From assembly GCF_020991375.1 (NCBI RefSeq), contig NZ_JAJLQZ010000007.1, forward strand, positions 225,358 through 289,357: 64,000 nt of DNA, written 5' to 3'. The first letter of the stretch is position 1, and every line of letters begins with the position of its first letter. The notes under the pieces were generated by a model, which was not told where the DNA came from, ran no database searches, and saw only the letters and a program-made list of their open reading frames with translations. Made by a program: the position numbers and the translations under genes. Of this stretch, positions 20,529-28,493 are shown piece by piece. This DNA comes from Glycomyces amatae (GTDB lineage: Bacteria > Actinomycetota > Actinomycetes > Mycobacteriales > Micromonosporaceae).

Positions 20529-22733
20529 CTAGGATTCCGGTGTCAGCCGGACGCGGCGCAGGAGTTGCGCGTTGAGGGCGACCACGATGGTGGAGGCGGA
20601 CATCAGCACGGCGCCGACCGCCGGACTCAGCGTGAACCCGGCCCAGGCGAGCGCACCGGCCGCGAGCGGGATCGCGACGATGTTGTAACCCGCGGCCCAG
20701 CCGAGGTTCTCGATCATCTTGCGGTAGCTCGCCTTCGAGAGGCGCCGGACGCCGCCGACGCCGCGCGGGTCCGAGGAGGCCAGGACCACCCCGGCGGACT
20801 CGATCGCCACGTCGGTGCCCGCGCCGATCGCGATGCCGACGTCGGCCCGCGCGAGCGCGGGTGCGTCGTTGACGCCGTCGCCCACCATGGCGACCCGCAG
20901 TCCGCGGGCCTGGAGATCGGCGACGGCCTGGTCCTTGTCGGCGGGTAGCACCTCGGCGAAGACCTCGTCGTCTTCGGTGAAGCCGAGATCGGCGGCGACG
21001 GCCTCGGCGACCGCGCGGGCGTCGCCGGTGATCATCGCGATCTTCTGCACGCCTTGGGCCCGCAGGTCGGCGATGGCCTGCTCCGCCTCGGACCGGACCT
21101 CGTCCTCCAGCGCGATCGCACCGAGCACCTTTGCCTCGCCTTCGAGGGCGATGAGGTGGAGGACGGTGGCGCCGCGCCCCGACCAGGCGTCGATGTCGCC
21201 CTCCAGCTCGCTCGGCGGCGCGACGCCGAGTTCGCGCAGCAGGGCCGGCCCGCCCACCGCGTAGCGGTGGCCGTCGACGGCGGCCTCGACGCCCTTGCCG
21301 GTGCGGGAGCGGAAGTCGGTGGCGTGCGCGCCTTCACCGTGCTCGTGGCCGTGGTGGGCGACGATCGCCCGAGCCAGCGGGTGCTCGGAGTCGGACTCGA
21401 CCGCCGCGGCCAGGCGCAGCACCTCGTCGCCGTCGACGCCTTCGGCTCCACTGACGCCGGCGACGGTGTGCTCGCCCTTGGTCAGCGTGCCGGTCTTGTC
21501 GAACAGGACGGCGTCCACAGTGCGCATCCGCTCGATGGCGAGCCGGTCCTTCACCAGGATGCCCGCCTTGGCCGAGACCGCCGTGGTGATCGAGATGACC
21601 AGCGGGATGGCCAGGCCGAGCGCGTGGGGGCAGGCGATGACCAGCACGGTCACCGTCCGGACGACGGCCGAGGCGGTGTCGCCGAGGAGCGACCAGACCG
21701 CGAAGGTGACCACGGCGGCGGCCATGGCGACGTAGAACAGCATGGCAGCGAACCGGTCGGCCAGGACCTGGCCCCTGCCTCGAGACTGCTGCGCCTGGGA
21801 GACGAGGCGCTGGATGCCCGCGAGGGCGGTGTCGTCGCCGACCGCGTCGATGCGCACCCGGATCGCGGAGTCGGTCGCGACCGTGCCCGCCACGACCCGC
21901 TCACCTGGTTCCTTCGGCACGGGCCGGGACTCGCCGGTGATCATCGACTCGTCCATCTCCGCGGCGCCGTCGGTGATCTCGCCGTCGGCGGGGACGCGGG
22001 AGCCGGAGCGGACCAGCGCCGTGTCGCCGACCGCGAGGGCGCTCGCGGGGACGGTCTCGGTGGAGCCGTCGGCGCGGACGCGCTCGGCCTCGTCGGGCAG
22101 CAGCGCCGCGAGGGCGGCGAGGGCCCCTCGGGCCTGGCCGATGGCCTTCATCTCCTGCCAGTGGCCGAGGAGCATGATCGCGACCAGCGCGCCCAGCTCC
22201 CACCAGAAGTCGAGGTCGAACACCCCGAACGCGGTCGCCAGCGACGCCGCGAAGGCGACGGTGATCGCGGTGGCGATCAGGAGCATCATGCCCGGGGCGC
22301 GGTCCCGGATCTCGCGGACGCCGCCGACGAGGAAGGGCCAGCCGCCGTAGAAGAACACGAACGTGCCCAGTACAGGCCGGACGAGGTCGATGCCGGGGAA
22401 GTCCAGTGTGTACCCGAACCAGTCCATGACCATGTGACTGGTGGCGACCAGGGGGATCGTCAGGACCAGGGTGAGCCAGAACTTGCGGCGGAACGCCTCC
22501 GGGTCGTGCCCGGCGTGCTTGTCATGACCACCGTGGTCTTCATGTGCGTCGTGGCCGCCGTGCGCTCTCTCCGCGCCGTGGGCTCGACCTGAGGGTTCTG
22601 CGTTGGCGGCGGCCGCGCCGTGTCCGGCGTGGTCCGTGTGTTCGTCATGAGCGGGGGCGCCGCTGTGGCCGCCGTGGTCGTGGTGGTGCTCGTGGCGCCT
22701 CGCGTCGTCACCGTGGGCGTGGTGGCCGCTCAT
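20529..22733 (-). CDS. CopB-type copper-exporting P1B ATPase
   Basis: 734 residues. Residues 1-78 are a His-rich metal-binding tail with about twenty histidines, not a CXXC domain. Then come membrane helices, the actuator loop (MDESMITGESRPV), the transport motif CPH (VIACPHALGLAIP) instead of CPC, the phosphorylation site DKTGTLTKGEH, and the hinge MVGDGVNDAPALARADVGIAIG. CPH plus a His-rich N-terminus defines the P1B-3 (CopB) subgroup, Cu/Ag efflux. ATG 22733 follows AAGGAG. A CsoR-type operator lies 38 bases upstream. Confidence 0.93.
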   Translation of the reverse strand: MSGHHAHGDDARRHEHHHDHGGHSGAPAHDEHTDHAGHGAAAANAEPSGRAHGAERAHGGHDAHEDHGGHDKHAGHDPEAFRRKFWLTLVLTIPLVATSHMVMDWFGYTLDFPGIDLVRPVLGTFVFFYGGWPFLVGGVREIRDRAPGMMLLIATAITVAFAASLATAFGVFDLDFWWELGALVAIMLLGHWQEMKAIGQARGALAALAALLPDEAERVRADGSTETVPASALAVGDTALVRSGSRVPADGEITDGAAEMDESMITGESRPVPKEPGERVVAGTVATDSAIRVRIDAVGDDTALAGIQRLVSQAQQSRGRGQVLADRFAAMLFYVAMAAAVVTFAVWSLLGDTASAVVRTVTVLVIACPHALGLAIPLVISITTAVSAKAGILVKDRLAIERMRTVDAVLFDKTGTLTKGEHTVAGVSGAEGVDGDEVLRLAAAVESDSEHPLARAIVAHHGHEHGEGAHATDFRSRTGKGVEAAVDGHRYAVGGPALLRELGVAPPSELEGDIDAWSGRGATVLHLIALEGEAKVLGAIALEDEVRSEAEQAIADLRAQGVQKIAMITGDARAVAEAVAADLGFTEDDEVFAEVLPADKDQAVADLQARGLRVAMVGDGVNDAPALARADVGIAIGAGTDVAIESAGVVLASSDPRGVGGVRRLSKASYRKMIENLGWAAGYNIVAIPLAAGALAWAGFTLSPAVGAVLMSASTIVVALNAQLLRRVRLTPES

Positions 22734-22770
22734 CGGAGGCTCCTTCCATATCGTTGGCCGTCGCAATGAC

Positions 22771-22793
22771 CATATACCCCTGGGGGGTATGTG
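22771..22793 (-). promoter_or_regulatory. CsoR-type copper operator
   Basis: Inverted repeat ATACCCC-TGG-GGGGTAT (22774-22790), extended to CATATACCCC/GGGGTATGTG with one mismatch. This G-tract pseudo-palindrome is the known operator type of the copper sensor CsoR. It lies just upstream of the ATPase start on its strand. No csoR gene is visible in the window. Confidence 0.75.
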
Positions 22794-22879
22794 GGCAAGC
22801 GGATCCAACGCCGTCGTCCGCTCCGGTATTCCCCGCCGCGCTCGAATGGAACGAGCAGTCGGTCCTCGCTGAGCGAACT

Positions 22880-23142
22880 GGTCGCAGTCCCCAGGTCTCC
22901 GCGGTGCGGGCCGGTGACCACCGGCCCGCGCCGCGGGGCGGAGGGCTGCAACCGGGCTTGGAGTTCCCGCGGCGTCGCGATCTCGGCGGTCCGCGTCTCG
23001 ATGATCGTGCGATCGGCTGCGGCAAGGCATGCGCATCGGCGACGGCCTGATCGCGCACGCCCCGAACTCCCGCATCGTCGTCAAGGTCGTCGAGCTCGAC
23101 CACGGCAACGTCTGGTGCGGCGCGACCACCGTCCTCCGCTAG
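22880..23142 (+). pseudogene. Decayed NlpC/P60-like peptidase remnant
   Basis: The last 37 codons (23029-23142, IGDGLIAHAPNSRIVVKVVEL...) resemble the end of an NlpC/P60 domain (the HVGIYIGDGxxIHAPxxG region). In another frame just before it, LAERTGRSPQVSAVRAGD resembles the upstream part of the domain. The catalytic Cys part is missing and a stop (23002) interrupts the frame, so this is debris. Confidence 0.5.
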
Positions 23143-23160
23143 GACACTGACACGTCTTTC

Positions 23161-23481
23161 TCAGCGCCTGGTCGTGCTCGCGTGGCCGAAGGCCTCCTCG
23201 ATGAGGGGCCTGAGGTGGGCGTCGGCGACGGAGTAGTAGACGAAGGTGCCTTCGCGGCGGGTGGTGACCAGTCCGGCCAGGCGCAGTTTCGCGAGGTGCT
23301 GGCTGACGGCGGTGGGGCGGGCGCCGGTGAGGTCGGCGAGGCAGGCGACGTTCTCCTCGCCCTGGAGCAGCGCCCACATGAGTTTGAGGCGGGTGGGGTC
23401 GGCGAGCATCCGCAGTGCGTCGGCGGCGGCCTTGACCTGGTCGTCGTCGGGCATCGTGAAGTCCGGGATGCTCTCGTGCAT
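23161..23481 (-). CDS. ArsR/SmtB-family metal sensor repressor
   Basis: 106 residues: winged helix with LADPTRLKLMWALLQGEENVACLADLTGARPTAVSQHLAKLRLAGLV and wing RREGTFVYYSVAD. The C-terminal helix carries D-x-H-x10-H (DAHLRPLIEEAFGH), the alpha-5 metal site arrangement of CzrA/NmtR-type Zn/Co/Ni sensors, although the fourth usual ligand (three residues after the last His) is Thr. Divergent from the P1B-4 ATPase, with a shared palindrome between them. Confidence 0.88.
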   Translation of the reverse strand: MHESIPDFTMPDDDQVKAAADALRMLADPTRLKLMWALLQGEENVACLADLTGARPTAVSQHLAKLRLAGLVTTRREGTFVYYSVADAHLRPLIEEAFGHASTTRR

Positions 23482-23505
23482 GGGGCCGAGCTTACCCTGG
23501 CTTGA

Positions 23506-23527
23506 TACCTTCGCAATTGCGAAGATA
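23506..23527. promoter_or_regulatory. ArsR operator between repressor and P1B-4 ATPase
   Basis: CTTCGCAATTGCGAAG (23509-23524) is a perfect 16-bp palindrome, flanked by TA on both sides. It lies 28 bp from the arsR-type ATG and 9 bp from the ATPase ATG, placed to control both divergent genes. Confidence 0.8.
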
Positions 23528-23532
23528 CGATC

Positions 23533-25446
23533 ATGCGCATGTTCACACGGATGTTCCGGCTGTCCGACGTGCGCTGGGCCGCCGCCGCCCTCGCGCTCTT
23601 CGCCCTCGGCGCGGCCGCGCAGTTCGGCGGCGCCCCCGCGTGGGCGTGGATCACCGCCTACGCCGCCTGCTACGTCGCGGGCGGCTGGGGCCCGGCCTGG
23701 GAGGGCGCCAGCGCCCTCGCCAAGCCGCGCTTCGAGGTCGACTTGCTCATGGTCCTGGCCGCGCTCGCGGCCGCCGCGATCGGGCAGTGGTTCGACGGGG
23801 CGCTGCTCATCGTCATCTTCGCGACCTCCGGCGCCCTGGAGGCGGTCTTGACCGAGCGGACCGCCGAGTCGGTGCGGAGCCTGCTCGAACACGCGCCCGA
23901 ACGGGCGGCGCGGCTGGTCGACGGCCGCGAGGAGATCATGGACGCCGCCGCACTCGCTCCCGGGGACCTCGCGCTGGTGCGACCTGGCGAGCGCGTCCCG
24001 GCCGACGGCACCGTCGAGGGCGGCGAGTCCGAAGTAGACGAGTCGACCCTCACCGGGGAGGCTCTGCCCGGCCGCAAGGCGCCCGGCTCGGCGGTGCTGG
24101 CCGGGACGCTCAACGGCACCGGGGCGCTCGAGGTGCGGGTGGCCCGCTCGAGCGGGGACACGGTGCTGGCCCGGATCGCCCGCCAGGTCGAGGAGGCCTC
24201 GGAGGCGAAGTCGAAGACCCAGTTGACGATCGAGAAGGTCGAGCAGCCCTACTCGCTCGCGGTCGTCGGCGCCACGCTCGCGCTCATCGCCGTCCCGCTC
24301 GCGTTCGGGGCCGCGTTCGAGTCGACCCTGCTGCGGGCCATGACCTTCATGATCGTCGCCAGTCCGTGCGCGATCGTCCTCGCCACCATGCCCCCGTTGC
24401 TGGCCGCGGTCGCCCTCGCCGGCCGCCACGGCGTGCTCGTCAAGAGCGCCTTGATGATGGAGCGCCTCGCCGAGGTCGACGCGGCGGCCTTCGACAAGAC
24501 CGGGACGCTCACCAACGGCGAACCCGAGGTCGAACGCATCGAGGTCCTCCGCGGCGACGAGGCCCGGCTGCGGAGGCTGGCGGCCTCCGTCGAGGCTCGC
24601 AGCGAGCACCCGATCGGCCGTGTCCTGGCCCGGATCGAACCGGTCTCGCCGGTCGCGCGGTTCGAGGCGGTCCCGGGGCGCGGGGTCCGCGGCGCGGTCG
24701 ACGGCGTCCTCGTCGAGGTCGGCCATCCCGTGCTGCTCGATGCCGACGACGACGCCCATGGGACCGTCGCCGCGTTCGAAGCCGAGGGCCTGACCGTCGC
24801 CGTCGTGCTCGCTGACGGGCGTGCGATCGGCGTCATCGGCCTCACCGACGCGGTGCGGCCCGAAGCCGCCGCGGCCGTCGCGGACCTGAAGGCCCGCTTG
24901 GGGACTGAGCCGCGCCTGCTCACCGGCGACCATCCTGCCGCGGCCCGCCGCGTCGCCGACGCGGTCGGCATCGGCGCCGTCGAGGCCTCGCTCCTGCCCG
25001 GCGGCAAGGCCGACCGCCTCGCAGGGACCCGGGCCCTCTACGTCGGCGACGGCGTCAACGACGCCCCCGCCCTCGCCGCCTCGCACGTCGGCGCGGCAAT
25101 GGGCGGCACCGCCTCGGACCTGGCGCTCCAGGCCTCGGACGTCGTCCTGGTCGGACGGCGCCTGACCGCGCTCCCGGCCGCGGTCGACCTGGCCCGCCGC
25201 GCGCGGCGCGTCGCCCGGGTGAACCTGGCCTTCGCCGCGGCCGTCATCCTCGTGCTCGCGGCCTGGGACCTGTTCGGCACCCTGCCGCTCGTCCTCGGCG
25301 TCGCCGGCCACGAGCTCTCCACGGTCGTCGTGGGGCTCAACGGCCTCCGGCTCCTGAGCCGCCGCCACTGGAACGAGCGCCGGACGCCCGCCGAGCGCGC
25401 CGTCGCCCCGCTCGCCGCGGCCCGGTCCGGGGCAGACGTCCGTTAG
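23533..25446 (+). CDS. P1B-4-type heavy-metal ATPase (CtpD/CoaT-like)
   Basis: 637 residues without an N-terminal metal-binding domain. Six hydrophobic helices, actuator TGE (DESTLTGEALPG), the transmembrane motif SPC at 277-279 (VASPCAIVLAT) instead of CPC, phosphorylated Asp321 in DKTGTLTNGEP, hinge GDGVNDAPALAASHVGAAMG, and the last helix HELSTVVVGLNGLRLL. SPC plus HE[GL].T..NxLRLL marks the P1B-4 group, which exports Co, Fe(II) or Zn by family knowledge. Its stop overlaps that of the convergent MFS gene by 4 bases. Confidence 0.9.
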   Translation: MRMFTRMFRLSDVRWAAAALALFALGAAAQFGGAPAWAWITAYAACYVAGGWGPAWEGASALAKPRFEVDLLMVLAALAAAAIGQWFDGALLIVIFATSGALEAVLTERTAESVRSLLEHAPERAARLVDGREEIMDAAALAPGDLALVRPGERVPADGTVEGGESEVDESTLTGEALPGRKAPGSAVLAGTLNGTGALEVRVARSSGDTVLARIARQVEEASEAKSKTQLTIEKVEQPYSLAVVGATLALIAVPLAFGAAFESTLLRAMTFMIVASPCAIVLATMPPLLAAVALAGRHGVLVKSALMMERLAEVDAAAFDKTGTLTNGEPEVERIEVLRGDEARLRRLAASVEARSEHPIGRVLARIEPVSPVARFEAVPGRGVRGAVDGVLVEVGHPVLLDADDDAHGTVAAFEAEGLTVAVVLADGRAIGVIGLTDAVRPEAAAAVADLKARLGTEPRLLTGDHPAAARRVADAVGIGAVEASLLPGGKADRLAGTRALYVGDGVNDAPALAASHVGAAMGGTASDLALQASDVVLVGRRLTALPAAVDLARRARRVARVNLAFAAAVILVLAAWDLFGTLPLVLGVAGHELSTVVVGLNGLRLLSRRHWNERRTPAERAVAPLAAARSGADVR

Positions 25447-26849
25447 GAGCGGGTCGCGGCCGCGCTCGACGCGGCCGGGACCTTCCTCTCGGCGTCGCGC
25501 GGCTCCGGGGAGTCGCGCGCGGGCCAGCGCCGGTGGAGGCCGTCGATGACGAAGGCGTGCTGGTGGACCCAGCCGGACCCGACGGGATGGGCGCCGGTGA
25601 GGTGCGGGTCGTCCGGGCCGAGTTCGGTGTGGACGTGCTCGACGGCGGTGGTGTCGCTGGAGGGCCAGACGAGAAGTCCGGTGACGGCGGCGGCGACGGC
25701 GACCGCGGCCAGCGCCCCGGCGGCCGCTCCCGTGCCGGCCTGGGCGGCGAGCCAGCCCGCGGCCGGGTAGGTGATGAGGAACCAGCCGTGGGAGAGGGAG
25801 AACTGGGCGGCGAAGGCGGCGGGCCGGTCGTTCGGGGTGGACGATGCGGTCACGATCCGCCCGGTGGGGGTGAGGATCGCGCCGGTCGCGATGCCGAGGA
25901 CGGCCCACAGCGCGAGCAGGCCCGCCCAACCGAAGGCGCCGGCGGCGAGTGCGGCGGTGAGCGCGACCAGGCCTGCGGCCAGCGTGAACGCGGCGGGGAC
26001 CATGACGGCGCGGTCCTCGACCCGCCTCAGCAGCCGCGGCAGGGCGAGCGCGGCGGCCATCGAACCCACGCCGTAGGCGCCCAAGGCGATAGCCACGTCG
26101 CCGCTGCCGCGCCCGAGGACGTCCTGGACGAGGACCACGGTGTCGACCACGACCATCGCGGTCGAGGCGGCCACGGCCAGGTGCATCAGCAGCAGGCCCC
26201 GCAGCCGGGGCGTGGCCGCGTACAGGCGGAACCCGCGGGTGGTCTTCGCCCACCGGTCCTCGTCGGCCTCGGCGGGAGTGCGCTTCGGCAGGACGACCGA
26301 GACGACCAGGACCGCCGAGGCGAGGAACCCGGCGGCGGTGCCGGTGAACAGCCAGTCGTAGGACACGAGCGACAGCAGCGCCGCGGCCAGCATCGGGCTG
26401 CACAGGTTCTCCAGGTCGTAGGCGAGGCGCGAGAGCGACAGCGCCTTCGTGTAGTCCTCTTCGCGGTCGAGGACGTCGGGGATCGCGGCCTGGAACGTGG
26501 GAGTGAACGCCGCCGAGGCGGACTGGAGCACCAGCACCAGGACGTAGATCTGCCAGACCTCGGTCACGAACGGCAGCGCCAGCGCCACCGCCGCGCGCGC
26601 CGCGTCCATCGCGACCATGAGGGTGCGGCGTGAGAGCCGCTCGGCGAGGGCGGTGGCGACGGGCCCGATGAACAGGTACGCGAGCATCTTGACCGCCAGC
26701 GCCGTGCCGAGCACCGCCCCGGCCCGGGCCCCGGCGAGGTCGTAGGCCAGGAGGCTGAGCGCCACCGTGGCGAGGCCGGTGCCGACGAGGGCGATGGCCT
26801 GGGCGGCGAACAGGTGGCGGTAGGTGCGGTGGCGCAGCACGGAGAGCAC
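25443..26849 (-). CDS. MFS exporter with His-containing C-terminal tail
   Basis: 468 residues, about twelve helices in the MFS_3-like arrangement (LFAAQAIALVGTGLATVALSLLAYDLAG at the start). The cytoplasmic tail (HVHTELGPDDPHLTGAHPVG...VHQHAFVIDGLHRRWP) is rich in His and Asp and may bind metal. GTG 26849 follows a GAGGA. With the ArsR-type gene upstream and a palindromic operator in between, a metal or toxic-ion exporter is likely; the substrate is not shown. Confidence 0.85.
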   Translation of the reverse strand: MLSVLRHRTYRHLFAAQAIALVGTGLATVALSLLAYDLAGARAGAVLGTALAVKMLAYLFIGPVATALAERLSRRTLMVAMDAARAAVALALPFVTEVWQIYVLVLVLQSASAAFTPTFQAAIPDVLDREEDYTKALSLSRLAYDLENLCSPMLAAALLSLVSYDWLFTGTAAGFLASAVLVVSVVLPKRTPAEADEDRWAKTTRGFRLYAATPRLRGLLLMHLAVAASTAMVVVDTVVLVQDVLGRGSGDVAIALGAYGVGSMAAALALPRLLRRVEDRAVMVPAAFTLAAGLVALTAALAAGAFGWAGLLALWAVLGIATGAILTPTGRIVTASSTPNDRPAAFAAQFSLSHGWFLITYPAAGWLAAQAGTGAAAGALAAVAVAAAVTGLLVWPSSDTTAVEHVHTELGPDDPHLTGAHPVGSGWVHQHAFVIDGLHRRWPARDSPEPRDAERKVPAASSAAATRS

Positions 26850-26894
26850 GGCGGGATCCTCGGGCAGAGTGCGATGACACCCTGACCGTAACAT

Positions 26895-26918
26895 ACATGT
26901 GCGCAGGTGCGCACATGT
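26895..26918. promoter_or_regulatory. ArsR-type operator in front of the MFS exporter
   Basis: ACATGTGCGCA-GG-TGCGCACATGT is a perfect 24-bp palindrome (11-bp arms, 2-bp centre), resembling the 12-2-12 operators of SmtB/ArsR repressors. It lies between the arsR-type stop (26935) and the exporter start (26849). Confidence 0.8.
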
Positions 26919-26934
26919 CGACTATATTCCTGGG

Positions 26935-27294
26935 CTACTGGTGCCAGGGCTCCCCGGTGACCTGGTGGTCGGCGCGGCTGAGCGCTTCGGTCACGAGTCG
27001 GCGCAGGTGCCCGTCGGTCAGCGAGTAGACCGCGCGCCGCCCTTCCCGCCGCGGCTGCACGAGCCCGGCGAGCCGCAGCTTCGCCAGGTGCTGGCTGACG
27101 GCCGGCCTCGCCGCCCCCGTGGCCTCGGCCAGCGCGGTCACGTCGGCCTCTTCCTGAGCGAGGACCCACAGCAGGTGGAGCCGGGTGGAGTCGGCCAAGA
27201 GCGCGAACACCGAGGCGGCGTTGGCGAACTGCTCGCCCGAGGGGGAGGCGTGGTGCAAGGTCTTTGCAGGAGCCGGTGTTTCGCGTTCGGGCAT
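26935..27294 (-). CDS. ArsR/SmtB-family repressor, second copy
   Basis: 119 residues, clearly paralogous to the repressor at 23161: LLADSTRLHLLWVLAQEEADVTALAEATGAARPAVSQHLAKLRLAGLV, wing RREGRRAVYSLTDGHLR. The alpha-5 site is D-x-H-x10-R with a His three residues later, so the metal set differs from the first copy. It reads in the same direction as the MFS gene 85 bases downstream and probably controls it through the intervening palindrome. Confidence 0.86.
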   Translation of the reverse strand: MPERETPAPAKTLHHASPSGEQFANAASVFALLADSTRLHLLWVLAQEEADVTALAEATGAARPAVSQHLAKLRLAGLVQPRREGRRAVYSLTDGHLRRLVTEALSRADHQVTGEPWHQ

Positions 27295-27513
27295 GGCCCC
27301 ATTCTACGTGCGGCATCGTCGCCGGACCCTGAGCTGCACTGCACCGCTCTCGCATCCGTGTGGGGCCGCGCTCGGATCCGTGGTGGTGCGGTGGCGGGGA
27401 CGACGACGGGGAATGAGCGGGTCCGCTTGGCGGCGTGCGGTTCAGCCACGGCCCCGTCGACGAGCGCAAGCTCCGCATGACCCTGGACTCGATCCGACCC
27501 ATCGGAGCGTGAA
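27295..27513. other. Intergenic debris, right part of the island
   Basis: No intact gene. A short open stretch on the plus strand (about 27438-27512, RFSHGPVDERKLRMTLDSIRPIGA then stop) reads like a protein tail but I cannot name the family. Confidence 0.35.
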
Positions 27514-27603
27514 GTGCAGTACCTGCTGCCGCTGCTCGGCTGCGCAGCCGTCCTGCTGCTGATGCCGGGATCGACGGGTGGCCGCGAGCGAGTTGCGTGC
27601 TGA
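27514..27603 (+). pseudogene. Fragment of a small hydrophobic protein
   Basis: GTG 27514 opens 29 codons, VQYLLPLLGCAAVLLLMPGSTGG then stop. The start resembles the short one-helix membrane proteins (DUF2933-like) that accompany heavy-metal genes, truncated after the helix. Weak. Confidence 0.35.
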
Positions 27604-27862
27604 ACTGTCGTTCTTCCGCGACCGGGATGGTCGTGAAGTCGACTTCGTCCTCGAACGGCGCGACGACGCGTTCAAACACCTGCGGTGGATGAAAGAACGC
27701 CTGGGGGACCGGTTCAAGGCCGGGTACGTCGTCTACCTCGGCGACCAGATCCGGCCTTTCGGCCCGGACCTGACCGCGCTTCCGCTCTCGGCGCTCTGGG
27801 CGGCGCGTCACTCTAGCGAAGGCCACCGCCGGTGTAGTGGGCCCGCGACCGCGGCCATTTGA
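27578..27862 (+). pseudogene. Remnant of a DUF4143 AAA-family ATPase
   Basis: SFFRDRDGREVDFVLERRD and LGDRFKAGYVVYLGDQIRPFGPDLTALPLSALW match the beginning and end of the DUF4143 endonuclease-like domain at the C-terminus of a common actinobacterial ATPase. The expected GIEVKA core between them and the whole AAA domain are missing, so this is an internally deleted fragment. Confidence 0.65.
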
Positions 27863-28086
27863 TCGGGTCGCTCATGACTCCGCGGCCTCCTTGGGCTCGA
27901 CCGCCTTCGCGAGCTGCGCGTGGAGGCTGGAGATCTGGCCGAGGAGGTCCGGGCTCGGTGAACCCGAGCGCGGCGATGTCGATGCCCGCCAGGGTGCTCA
28001 GCGGTGCCGGCGGAGCGTTCGACGCCAGCGTGGACGGCGGTGAACCGGTCGCCCTTCTTGCGGTGGCGCAGCTTGACGTAACCCAT
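27813..28086 (-). pseudogene. Frameshifted remnant of a small gene
   Basis: On the minus strand a start (MGYVKLRHRKKGDRFTAVHA, from 28086), a middle (LSTLAGIDIAALGFTEP) and an end (PDLLGQISSLHAQLAKAVEP) lie in three different frames; joined they make one plausible protein of about 75 residues. A 20-codon frame beginning MSDPIKWPRSRAHY overlaps its stop. I do not recognise the family. Confidence 0.4.
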
Positions 28087-28211
28087 TGACCGGGAACGCT
28101 ACTGCTGCACGGGGTGGTTTGCTCCAGTTCGGTCCTCAAGACCGAAGCGGCGGTCCCGCCTGATGCGGGAGAGGTACTGGTTCAATCCCGGTATCGCTCA
28201 CCGCGGTGGAG

Positions 28212-28238
28212 GCCCAGGTTCACGAGGCCTGGGCTTTT
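28212..28238 (+). terminator. Terminator copy in the right repeat
   Basis: GCCCAGG/CCTGGGC stem followed by TTTT, equivalent to the hairpin at 20022. Confidence 0.75.
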
Positions 28239-28248
28239 CTCGCATCAT

Positions 28249-28319
28249 GGTGGGTTGGCCGAGTGGTTAGGCAGCGGCCTGCAAAGCCGTCCACACGGGT
28301 TCGACCCCCGTACCCGCCT
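28249..28319 (+). tRNA. tRNA-Cys(GCA), copy 2
   Basis: 71 nt, differing from copy 1 at two positions: T-loop TTCGACC and acceptor 3' strand ACCCGCC, which leaves a U-G pair at position 3-70. Anticodon GCA at 28281-28283; CCA is encoded at 28320-28322. All arms still fold, so it looks functional. Confidence 0.92.
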
Positions 28320-28340
28320 CCACAGGTACCTCACCGGATC

Positions 28341-28364
28341 AGAGCCCGGGCGACCGGGCTCTTT
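28341..28364 (+). terminator. Terminator after tRNA-Cys copy 2
   Basis: AGAGCCCGG/CCGGGCTCT with GCGA loop and TTT, identical to the copy-1 hairpin. Confidence 0.8.
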
Positions 28365-28493
28365 CCGCATCCCCTGAACGCCACCCGCTCCGCCGACGGC
28401 GCGCAGGCCGCCGCATCGGCGGCAATCCGATGGCAAGTGCGCCCGCATAGCGTGTCCGACGACGCGTGCTGCCCACATCTGCGGGAGGAACCC

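Larger units (their letters stand above)
28160..28372 (+). repeat. Right direct repeat of the island
   Basis: Second copy of 19971-20182. It starts inside a damaged tRNA-Val (3' half only; GCGGGAGAGGTACTGGTTC has lost one base relative to copy 1 and the 5' half is unrelated) and includes terminator, tRNA-Cys and terminator. Confidence 0.85.

Noticed and set aside
23161..26916. 1251-codon minus-strand frame opposite the P1B-4 ATPase and MFS genes
   Set aside because: High GC removes stops in this frame; only the terminal ArsR-type segment has recognisable protein features.
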